Origin: Cyclobacteriaceae bacterium
GTDB taxonomy: Bacteria > Bacteroidota > Bacteroidia > Cytophagales > Cyclobacteriaceae
Assembly: GCA_003565295.1 (NCBI GenBank)
Contig: PXCO01000040.1
Span: 34,099-98,098, forward strand
Reading direction: 5' to 3'
DNA length: 64,000 nt
The stretch's first letter is position 1, and each line of letters begins with the position of its first letter. Position numbers and translations under genes: made by a program. Below are positions 36,166 to 43,760 of this stretch, one piece after another. Under the pieces are notes generated by a model. It was not told where the DNA came from, did no database searches, and worked only from the letters and a program-made list of their open reading frames with translations.

Positions 36166-37143
36166 ATGAAAATTTTATTTATAACTAATATGTATCCATC
36201 TAATAATTTTCCTGTAGATGGGATTTTTATTAAAGATCAAATTGAAGCATTAAAACATAGGTTTAATATTGACTATAAAGTTTTAGTTATTAATGCGGTT
36301 AGGTTTGGTAAGATTGAATATATTAAATCTATTTTTAAAATATGGAAGGAAATTCGTTCTAACAAGTATGATCTTATTCATGTGCACTATGGATTGTCTG
36401 CGCTATTTATTTTGTTTTATAAACCAAAAGTACCCGTTATTTTAACCTTGCATGGTACAGATATAAATGAAAGGAAAGATAATAGATTCCAAGTTTCTTT
36501 AACGAAGTTTATATTACCCAAAGTTTCTGCCGTAATTGTTCAAAATGAAACTATGAAGAATATTGTTGTTGATTATAATTCTAAAGTTAAGATTCTTCCT
36601 TGCGGAATAGATTTTGAATTTTTTAATATATTAAAAAAAGTTCCCAAAATCCCAAAAACTGTTGTTTTTCCTTCCAGTATTTCTAGGAAAGTTAAAAACT
36701 TCCCTTTATTTTTAAAGGTTTTCAATATAATTAAAGAAAAATTTCAAGGTGAAGTGAATTTTGTTTCTCTTGAAAATTTTTCTAAAGATAAAGTTCGTTT
36801 AATTTTTAATGAAGCCGATTGTTTATTATTAACTTCCTATACTGAAGGTTCTCCCCAAGTTGTCAAGGAGGCCTTAGCCTGTGGTTTACCAGTTGTTTCA
36901 GTTGATGTTGGTGATGTAGAAGAGGTTTTAAAAAATATTCCTTATTGTTTTTGTAGTAAGGATAGGAATCCAGAAGTCCTTGCCGATTTTGTTATTTCCT
37001 CGTTTAATAATAACCCTTTTGAAATCCGGAATCTATTTATTTCTACACATTATAAATTTGATAATGATTATTTAATTAAACAATTATTTGATTTTTATTT
37101 ATCTCTTTATAGACTTTCTAATAACTCAAATGTAGTGCTATGA
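36166..37143 (+). CDS. GT4-family glycosyltransferase
   Basis: A 325-residue GT-B enzyme. The N-terminus MKILFITNMYPSNNFPVDGI with IHVHYGLSALFILF and VPVILTLHGTDINERKDNR is typical of GT4. The donor site contains E-G-S-P...E-A-L-A-C-G (TEGSPQVVKEALACGLPVVS), the EX7E motif, so it is a retaining enzyme by family. It is somewhat short because the linker between domains is compact. Its last 4 bp overlap the next gene. Confidence 0.87.
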   Translation: MKILFITNMYPSNNFPVDGIFIKDQIEALKHRFNIDYKVLVINAVRFGKIEYIKSIFKIWKEIRSNKYDLIHVHYGLSALFILFYKPKVPVILTLHGTDINERKDNRFQVSLTKFILPKVSAVIVQNETMKNIVVDYNSKVKILPCGIDFEFFNILKKVPKIPKTVVFPSSISRKVKNFPLFLKVFNIIKEKFQGEVNFVSLENFSKDKVRLIFNEADCLLLTSYTEGSPQVVKEALACGLPVVSVDVGDVEEVLKNIPYCFCSKDRNPEVLADFVISSFNNNPFEIRNLFISTHYKFDNDYLIKQLFDFYLSLYRLSNNSNVVL

Positions 37144-37631
37144 AAAAATCAAATAATATTAAAAAGAAAATTATTTTGATTTGTTCCGATGGTGGTCATT
37201 TGGCCCAAATTTTGGAACTTGAGGAATGGTTCACAAAATATAATTATTTGCTTGTTACAGAAATATCCCCCTCAACTTTAAAATTACGGGATAATTACAA
37301 TATTAAATACCTAAAAAATAGATCAAAGGGTAAAAATCGTAAACTGTCTTTTTATTGGAATTTGTTCATTAATTTTTTTATTTCTCTAAAAATTATTTTT
37401 TCACATTTCCCCAAAGTTATTATTACAACAGGAAGCCATACTGCTCTGCCAATGTTTTTGATTGGAAAACTCCTTAATATTAAATTAATTTGGATCCTAT
37501 CTTTTGCACGGATTAAATCAAAAGCTGCCTCTGCCAATATAATTTATCCGTTAGTTGATAAATTTATTGTACAGTGGCCTGATATGGTTAAGCATTATAA
37601 AAAAGCAATTTATTTAGGTAAAATTTATTAA
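37140..37631 (+). CDS. Alg14/PssD-like membrane subunit of a two-part glycosyltransferase
   Basis: A 163-residue protein that resembles the Alg14/PssD/CpsF half of a split GT28-type enzyme: KKIILICSDGGHLAQILELE at the N-terminus, KVIITTGSHTALPMFLIGKL in the middle, and ARIKSKAASANIIYPLVDKF with FIVQWPDMVKHYKKAIYLGK at the end. This subunit anchors the complex and binds the lipid acceptor. It must work with the product of the next gene. Start and stop are compact: 4-bp overlap upstream and an 8-bp gap downstream. Confidence 0.88.
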   Translation: MKKSNNIKKKIILICSDGGHLAQILELEEWFTKYNYLLVTEISPSTLKLRDNYNIKYLKNRSKGKNRKLSFYWNLFINFFISLKIIFSHFPKVIITTGSHTALPMFLIGKLLNIKLIWILSFARIKSKAASANIIYPLVDKFIVQWPDMVKHYKKAIYLGKIY

Positions 37632-37639
37632 TTATTGTT

Positions 37640-38119
37640 ATGATACTTGTATTACTAGGTACTTTCCCTACAGAATTTATAAGGCCCTTGCATGAAATTG
37701 AATATCTTTTAAATGCTGGTGTAATTAAAGAAGAAGTCATTGTTCAAAATGGTTATACGAATTTTGAATCTTCAAATATGATTCTTAAAGGATTTGTTTC
37801 TTTGGATGAATTGAATAAATTATATCAAGAATCTGATTTAATTATTTCTCATGGCGGTTCCGGATCCATTATTAAAGGCCTAAAATTCAGAAAAAAGGTT
37901 ATTGCTATACCCCGTTTAGCCAAGTATGGAGAAGTTGTAGATGATCATCAGTTAGAGCTTGTTAAGAAATTCTCCGATTTAGGCTATTTGATTCCGTGGT
38001 ATGAAAATCAAAAATTGGAAAAAATTTACAAAAATGTTGATTCCTTTAAACCTGAAATTTATGAAAGTCAAAAAGATGAAATTATTAATTTTTTAGACAA
38101 TTATTTAAACACCTTATAG
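37640..38119 (+). CDS. Alg13/PssE-like catalytic subunit of a two-part glycosyltransferase
   Basis: A 159-residue protein matching the C-terminal donor-binding half of GT28 enzymes: MILVLLGTFPTEFIRPLHEI, the glycine-rich donor loop ISHGGSGSIIKGLKF and AIPRLAKYGEVVDDHQLELV. Together with the preceding PssD-like subunit it would transfer one sugar, commonly GlcA, Glc or Gal in characterised pairs. It is the last gene of locus 1; 464 bp of AT-rich DNA separate it from the convergent lyase-like gene. Confidence 0.88.
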   Translation: MILVLLGTFPTEFIRPLHEIEYLLNAGVIKEEVIVQNGYTNFESSNMILKGFVSLDELNKLYQESDLIISHGGSGSIIKGLKFRKKVIAIPRLAKYGEVVDDHQLELVKKFSDLGYLIPWYENQKLEKIYKNVDSFKPEIYESQKDEIINFLDNYLNTL

Positions 38120-38582
38120 TTCAATTATTTTTAAAAGTTTATTATTTTTATTTCTATTATCCTATCTATGTATCATATGTATTTTTTTCTAATGATTTAA
38201 CCTTAGTTAAAACAGGGTTTCTGCAATATTTCCTGAAATATTTGTTTTAAATAATGTAATATAAAACCCTAATTAATTTTTAAAATTAAATATTTTATTT
38301 GATGTTTTTTGTTTTAAGAATACTGATTTAAATGCAATGAAAGAAATAATCCTGGCTCTTTTCTTTATTAATATTTTCTAAAAACCTTTCCTTTTTAATA
38401 TTTCACTTTTTAGCCATACTTATTATCCGTTTCCATAGTATGGCTTGCTGCGCTGTCTTCCACTAATAGTGTTTCTAAAGTGGTTGTCAAATCTGGTTTG
38501 GTTTTAAGGTTCCTTTTGCCCTTATGTTTTAATTTCCATTTATGGCTCCCTAATTACCAATTCATTTTCATGACTTTTTTAA
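38120..38582. other. AT-rich convergent intergenic region
   Basis: This 463-bp stretch between the pssE-like gene and the convergent lyase-like gene shows no convincing gene. It contains a short perfect inverted repeat, AATATTTC (38225-38232) and GAAATATT (38235-38242), with a 2-base spacer, which could form a small hairpin for ending locus 1 transcription, although no clean T tract follows. A 63-codon plus-strand frame entering from here overlaps the 3' end of the lyase-like gene and looks spurious. Confidence 0.35.
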
Positions 38583-41564
38583 TTATTTTCTTATTAGGAT
38601 TTTATGTTTTTCAATTTGGCCACCTTCTGTGTATACGTTCAAAATATATAATCCATTTTGATATGGCGTAATATCTAATTTTACATTTTTCTCTAAATTG
38701 CTTAACTCATTTTTTTTCCACACCCGTTTTATTGTCCCATTTATGTCTAAAAGTGAAATCTCTTCTATTTTATTATTTTTGCCAAACGAGTAATTTATTT
38801 CCTCCTTTGCTGGATTAGGAAATATTTTTTTGGGGAAATCCAATTTTGTGCTTTCTTGAGTTTTAAAATTTCCACTGCCCTGCATGCTCCTATAACCTCT
38901 TAAATTTTCATTGCCTAACTTTGAATCTTTTGGAATTATTGCTAAGCCAGATATTGTAGCCCGGTTTGATCTTGCTTTTAAATCAATGTTTAGGATTCCA
39001 TCTGAAACTTTTATGTTTTCAAAGATTAAGATTGTTTGTGAGTTGTTACTTTCCGTAAATAGGTCAAACCCTTCCTTTTTCAATTGACCTTCTATATTTA
39101 TGTCAAAAACTCTTCTTCCGGGTTGAGCAGATGGACCATTTTGTCCAAACCATAATTCATTATGGTATGTCCTGATCTCATAGTCACCATTTGGTACTGG
39201 AATTGAGTAGCTTAAATTTAAAGCGTTCCTTTCTGATTGAAAAAGTTCATCATCGCTAGCATTTCTATTAATGAATATTGAGGAAGAAGAAAAATTTAAT
39301 TCGTTCTCTGGTTCCGCTGTATATATATCTTCTTTGAATCTGGTATTTAAATTTTCTCCAGTGTTTACTAGTATAGGATTAAACACTTTCTCCTCTATCG
39401 TTTCAACTTGATTTGGTTGAGTATCCATTGGAATTATACTAAGACCTGATATACTTGCTCTATTTTTTATCGAATTTAATTCTATGCTTAAAATTCCATT
39501 TTCAATTTTCACTTCTTCGAATGTTAAAATTGTTGGCTGGTTATTATTTTCTTTGAATATATCAAAATTCTTAAATCTTTCTTGACCATTTATAAAAATG
39601 TCAAAAACTCTTCTTCCTTCTTGGGCACTTGGACCATTATGGCCGAACCATAATTCATTATGGTAGGTTTTGACTTTGTAAACCCCATCCTTCACAGGGA
39701 TTTCATAATTCACATTTAATCCAAATCTTTCCGAATTAAAAAGTTGATCTGTACTTGCATTATTGTTTGAAAAAGTAAATGTTTCTGATTTTATCCATTC
39801 CGTTTCACTTTCTCCTTTGTATAAGTTTTCAAGGTAATTTACCTCATCAGCGCTTCCTGTATTGATATGAATTCCATTAGAGAATGATATGTTTTGAATG
39901 TCTTTTAAACTTTCATTATCAGGTATTATTGATAATGCTGATATTGTTGCCCTGTTTGCCTTTGCTACTAGGTTTAAGGATAATAAATTATTTTTTACTT
40001 CTATTTTCTCAAAAGTTAAAATTGTTTGATAATTATTATGATCAAATAAATCAAAATTGTCAACTTTTTTTTCATCCTGTATGTAAATGTCAAATACCCT
40101 TCTCCCCTTTTGAGCTGAGGGGCCATCTTTTCCAAACCATAATTCATTATGGTATGTCTTAACCTTGTATATTCCATTAGGTACAGGTATGTTAAATTTT
40201 AAATTAGTCTGATTTCTTTCGGTTTGAAATATTTTTTCATTACTAGCGCTTGTATTTGAAAAAGTGTAAGCTGTGGGATCAAAATCAACTATGTATCTAT
40301 CTACTATATAATCTGTAGAATTATAAATTGTTTTTTCATTTCCTCCCATGTTTATTCTTATTGTACCTTTATTATCAGTAATTATATTTTTTTCTTCGAC
40401 TACATTTATTTTTATAAGTTCTGAGATACTTTCTTGTAAATATATATCTTTTGCGGTTACTTTTATCTTATATTCACCTATTTCATTAGGTTTCCAGGTG
40501 AGATTGTAGGGAGGACTTGTTGTAGTCCCTATTTTTTCATTATTTCCATAGAAAGCCAATTCCAATATTTCATTGTTATCAATTATGCTTACTTCAGATT
40601 CTATGTTAATACTTTCACCTAAGTAAATTGTTAAGTTATCTTCAGGTGCTATCAAATTAACATTTGGCGGAGTCGGTATTTTCTCTTCTTTTTCTTCTGC
40701 TGGAAGATTTATTGATAAGTCGTCTATATATATCTTAGTAATATTTGGATATGTTTTGTCAGCATAGGCGTTTACACTATACATGTTTGTATCTACTTCC
40801 GGTTTTAGGGTGTTTAAATGTCCTGTATCGATGATTAACTGATCATCTTGAAAAACCAAAACTCTTCCTTCATCGCCTCTATCTTGTATTAGCCTTATTT
40901 GAATTTTCACCCATTTGTTGGTTGGGAGATCTACTCCTTTAGGTGCCCTCCACACCCTATCATTACTTCCTCCCCAGAATTTTTGTAAATCTGCCAAGGA
41001 CAAAAAGTTGGGGCCACCACTTCCCGTTCCTCCTCTTACTTCTAACCCTAGCACAAAGTGTGGGAGGTTTATTTGGTCTGGACCGCTTCCTGGTCCTCCC
41101 TCAGCAAATTTCACTCCTTTTGTTTGGATTAGGTTAAACCAATCGTTGTTTCTGTCAAAATCAATCCTATGCGGGAAGTAAAAATATTGTGTAAAAATCA
41201 AGTCATCGTTTCTGCTTATCTCATTCCACCTATAGTTTCTGGTGCCATGACTACTACCTGATCTAGTATCAATTTCCATTTTTAATGAAAATTCCCCACT
41301 TCTCGCAACATCTTTGCTTATTGAACTATTACCCGTACCACTATTGAATTCGCCTCCTCCTGAATTCGCATACCATTCGTCTTGGGTTCCATTCAAGTGT
41401 TGTGCTTTCCATAGCTGTTTTCCTAGTCGGTTACTAGGGGGATCTTGTTTCGTATCAGCGAAATTTTCAAAATAATTAAATTTCAATGTTTTGCAATCTA
41501 GGTCAAAAATTATTGCGCATAAAAATAGAGTGCAGATTACTCTGGTCAAAAACAGATTTTTCAT
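38583..41564 (-). CDS. Secreted polysaccharide-lyase-like protein with three malectin domains and T9SS signal
   Basis: A 993-residue surface or secreted protein. After an N-terminal signal region come: a concanavalin-like jelly-roll resembling heparin lyase I/PL-type domains (about residues 30-290, with YFYFPHRIDFDRNNDWFNLI); an Ig-like domain (about 298-390); three malectin-like repeats (about 396-555, 565-720, 730-880), each containing the sequence YHNELWFG near its centre; and a type A T9SS C-terminal domain (about 913-993, FPNPAKEEINYSFGK). It would bind and perhaps cut glycans outside the cell. The lyase call is a fold-level inference; catalytic residues were not identified. The gene is AT-rich like the adjacent locus. 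Confidence 0.75.
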   Translation of the reverse strand: MKNLFLTRVICTLFLCAIIFDLDCKTLKFNYFENFADTKQDPPSNRLGKQLWKAQHLNGTQDEWYANSGGGEFNSGTGNSSISKDVARSGEFSLKMEIDTRSGSSHGTRNYRWNEISRNDDLIFTQYFYFPHRIDFDRNNDWFNLIQTKGVKFAEGGPGSGPDQINLPHFVLGLEVRGGTGSGGPNFLSLADLQKFWGGSNDRVWRAPKGVDLPTNKWVKIQIRLIQDRGDEGRVLVFQDDQLIIDTGHLNTLKPEVDTNMYSVNAYADKTYPNITKIYIDDLSINLPAEEKEEKIPTPPNVNLIAPEDNLTIYLGESINIESEVSIIDNNEILELAFYGNNEKIGTTTSPPYNLTWKPNEIGEYKIKVTAKDIYLQESISELIKINVVEEKNIITDNKGTIRINMGGNEKTIYNSTDYIVDRYIVDFDPTAYTFSNTSASNEKIFQTERNQTNLKFNIPVPNGIYKVKTYHNELWFGKDGPSAQKGRRVFDIYIQDEKKVDNFDLFDHNNYQTILTFEKIEVKNNLLSLNLVAKANRATISALSIIPDNESLKDIQNISFSNGIHINTGSADEVNYLENLYKGESETEWIKSETFTFSNNNASTDQLFNSERFGLNVNYEIPVKDGVYKVKTYHNELWFGHNGPSAQEGRRVFDIFINGQERFKNFDIFKENNNQPTILTFEEVKIENGILSIELNSIKNRASISGLSIIPMDTQPNQVETIEEKVFNPILVNTGENLNTRFKEDIYTAEPENELNFSSSSIFINRNASDDELFQSERNALNLSYSIPVPNGDYEIRTYHNELWFGQNGPSAQPGRRVFDINIEGQLKKEGFDLFTESNNSQTILIFENIKVSDGILNIDLKARSNRATISGLAIIPKDSKLGNENLRGYRSMQGSGNFKTQESTKLDFPKKIFPNPAKEEINYSFGKNNKIEEISLLDINGTIKRVWKKNELSNLEKNVKLDITPYQNGLYILNVYTEGGQIEKHKILIRK

Positions 41565-41602
41565 ATTTTAAATTTTATTTAGGTGATTTTATAGCCATAA
41601 AA

Positions 41603-41632
41603 AAGCTACACATTTTATATATTTTGTAGCTT
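41603..41632. promoter_or_regulatory. 8-bp inverted repeat upstream of the lyase-like gene
   Basis: AAGCTACA (41603-41610) and TGTAGCTT (41625-41632) flank a 14-base AT spacer. It lies 39 bp upstream of the lyase-like ATG on the minus strand, thus in the likely 5' leader or promoter. A role as operator or leader hairpin is possible. Confidence 0.35.
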
Positions 41633-41714
41633 AATATTTTACAATCAAATAATTGTTTTTTTTATTAATATTTATGCCTTATTTAATTGTATAGATACTT
41701 TGATAAGTAACAGA

Positions 41715-41752
41715 TATTTTATTTAAATAAAAATTTTTATTTAAATAAAATA
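41715..41752. repeat. 38-bp perfect AT-only palindrome
   Basis: The two 19-bp arms (left arm TATTTTATTTAAATAAAAA) are perfect reverse complements with no spacer, and each arm contains ATTTAAAT. Such a long perfect palindrome can extrude a cruciform or bind a dimeric protein twice. It lies between divergent genes at the border of the AT-rich island. Confidence 0.8.
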
Positions 41753-41968
41753 ATAGATCAGTTTCACACCTCAGTATTTGAGTGTGATCTTTTGATTGAG
41801 TAAATAAATATATTATCCATGAAGGGAAACCTGGGTTAGGGTTTTCCTGGATTTATGGCATAAATAGTTGTTCGAATTCCAAATTTTTGTCCTGGTTGGG
41901 AATTGTTGGCTTATAATTTGGATATTTGTATGGTAGTCGGGTGATTATCTACAAATATATTTAAGAAG

Positions 41969-42964
41969 ATGAAAAAAACAAAAATTACCGGTCTTGGTAG
42001 GTTTTTGCCTCCCAGAATTGTGATCAATGATGAACTATCCACTATGATGAATACCAACCACGATTGGATAGTGGAGAGAACCGGGATCGAGGAAAGGAGA
42101 TGGTTTACCCCTGGTAAAGAGACGGTTAACTCAATGGCAGTAGAGGCTTCAAAGATGGCTATAAAGGATGCTGGCATTGCTACTCAGGATATAGATTTTA
42201 TCATTTTTGCCACCATAACCCCGGATTACTTTGTCCCAGGAAATGGTGTGCTTTTGCAAAGAGAATTGGGATTGCAGGGTATAGGTGCTTTGGATGTCAG
42301 AAATGCATGTTCCGGATTTCTTTACGCACTTTCCATCGCTGACCAATTTATTAAAACGGGAATGTACAGGACCATATTAATAGTTGGGGCGGAAATTCAA
42401 TACTCTGCCCTTGACAAAAGCGATACAGGTAGGTCAAGTGCTGTGATTTTTGCAGATGGTGCAGGGGCGGCCATTGTTCAAGCTACAGAAAAAGAGGAGG
42501 GTATACTTTCCACTCATTTGCACGCGGACGGAGATTATGCCGAAGAATTGTATGTAAAGGATCCGGGAAGTAGCAGGGAAACACGTATCTCACCCGATTT
42601 AATTAAAGAGGGGGGATTTAATTTATATATGAATGGTAACGCAGTGTTCAAGCATGCCGTGGTAAGGTTTCATGAGGTGATCCTTGAAGCTCTTCAGGCC
42701 AACGGAAAGCATCCCGAGGATATTGATTTATTAATTCCACACCAGGCCAATTTAAGGATTAGCCAATTCATACAGGCCAAGCTTCAGCTTCCAGACCAAA
42801 AGGTCTATAACAACATTATGAAATATGGCAATACCACGGCGGCAACCATTCCCATTGCGATGAGTGAGGCTAAGGAATTGGGGATTCTTAAACCAGGTGA
42901 TTTGGTATGCCTTGCCGCTTTCGGAAGTGGATTTGCATGGGGATCTGCGCTTTTAAGGTTTTGA
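41969..42964 (+). CDS. 3-oxoacyl-ACP synthase III (FabH-like)
   Basis: A 331-residue thiolase-fold condensing enzyme. The triad is complete: C114 in ALDVRNACSGFLYAL, the histidine in LLIPHQANLRI (about residue 257) and the asparagine in KYGNTTAATIPIAM (about 288). The opening ITGLGRFLPPRIVINDE and WIVERTGIEERR are typical. The catalytic CSG and length fit FabH, which starts fatty acid synthesis with acetyl-CoA, but this copy stands outside a fab/rpmF operon and next to unrelated genes, so a specialised acyl chain (aryl polyene or natural product type) is possible. An unknown gene follows after one base. Confidence 0.88.
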   Translation: MKKTKITGLGRFLPPRIVINDELSTMMNTNHDWIVERTGIEERRWFTPGKETVNSMAVEASKMAIKDAGIATQDIDFIIFATITPDYFVPGNGVLLQRELGLQGIGALDVRNACSGFLYALSIADQFIKTGMYRTILIVGAEIQYSALDKSDTGRSSAVIFADGAGAAIVQATEKEEGILSTHLHADGDYAEELYVKDPGSSRETRISPDLIKEGGFNLYMNGNAVFKHAVVRFHEVILEALQANGKHPEDIDLLIPHQANLRISQFIQAKLQLPDQKVYNNIMKYGNTTAATIPIAMSEAKELGILKPGDLVCLAAFGSGFAWGSALLRF

Positions 42965-42965
42965 T

Positions 42966-43586
42966 ATGAGTAGGGATAACAATGCCTGTGCAGAGGAAGA
43001 ATGGAATCAATACCTAGGATTGGTGGCTGATGCGGATCTTTTACAAAAGATTCATAAGTCCAAGAAATGTTTCCAAAGTCTGTTTACTGAATTGGCCAAT
43101 CGCATCATGAAGGAAAAGCATGAAGAATGGCATACGACTTCTAAAGGGGCCAAGGTCAGCCAAGGAAATTCTTTACAATTTTGTCCCTATCAGGTACTTG
43201 ATATTGTCAGGGATTTTAATGCTGAGGCAGGGTTAAATATTAGGCTCTTGAATTGGTGGGGTAGGGGGATTTACATTTTTGTTTATTTGGGCAGAACTAC
43301 CGCACATCGTCTATTAAAGCAAGCACCAAATAGATTGACGAATTATCTTGTTGATCAAAGGTTTTATGTTTCTATGACTGCCTCACCTTGGGATTATAAG
43401 GGAATGGTGGATCAGGAGCATGCCGTAGAAGCACAAAGTTCCCTTGACTGGATAAATATTATTGACCGTGTTGACCATATTCAGTTGTTTAAAAAACTTC
43501 ATTTCGAAAATACGCCTTTAAAGACCCAGTCCGTTCTACTTGAGGAAATTATAATGCTGGGGGAAATCTTGAAAAAGCCCAGATAG
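42966..43586 (+). CDS. Unrecognised 206-residue protein coupled to the FabH-like gene
   Basis: I do not recognise a family. The protein has no signal peptide or membrane helix and is rich in tryptophan and charged residues. Notable stretches are HEEWHTTSKGAKVSQGNSLQ, CPYQVLDIVRDFNAEAGLNI, LLNWWGRGIYIFVYLG and QRFYVSMTASPWDYKGM. The ATG comes one base after the fabH-like stop, implying co-translation. Conserved-looking tryptophans and the lack of low complexity suggest a folded enzyme-like or binding domain. It might act on the product of the condensing enzyme, but that is only inferred from neighbourhood. Confidence 0.7.
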   Translation: MSRDNNACAEEEWNQYLGLVADADLLQKIHKSKKCFQSLFTELANRIMKEKHEEWHTTSKGAKVSQGNSLQFCPYQVLDIVRDFNAEAGLNIRLLNWWGRGIYIFVYLGRTTAHRLLKQAPNRLTNYLVDQRFYVSMTASPWDYKGMVDQEHAVEAQSSLDWINIIDRVDHIQLFKKLHFENTPLKTQSVLLEEIIMLGEILKKPR

Positions 43587-43760
43587 ATCGAAGAGGGATT
43601 TATTTGCCTTTTAACAAAGAAAATTCCATTAAATTCCACTATTTTCAAGACTTCTTGAAAAAGTACAGAAGCTAATATTCATTACAACCAATTTGGAACC
43701 ATGTTTGCAATCTTTCGTAAGGTAAGAATGTATCCACCAAATTATCCATCGAAAATATCT

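Larger units (their letters stand above)
41565..41968. other. Intergenic region with large palindromes
   Basis: This 404-bp stretch lies between the divergent lyase-like and FabH-like genes. It contains a hairpin (41603-41632, AAGCTACA with TGTAGCTT) and a 38-bp perfect palindrome (41715-41752), listed separately, and otherwise poly-A/T. It marks the right border of the AT-rich island: base composition changes back to the genomic average near 41.9 kb. Confidence 0.5.

Noticed and set aside
38480..38671. 63-codon plus-strand frame at the 3' side of the lyase-like gene
   Set aside because: It overlaps the T9SS domain on the opposite strand and consists of hydrophobic residues typical of AT-rich noise.
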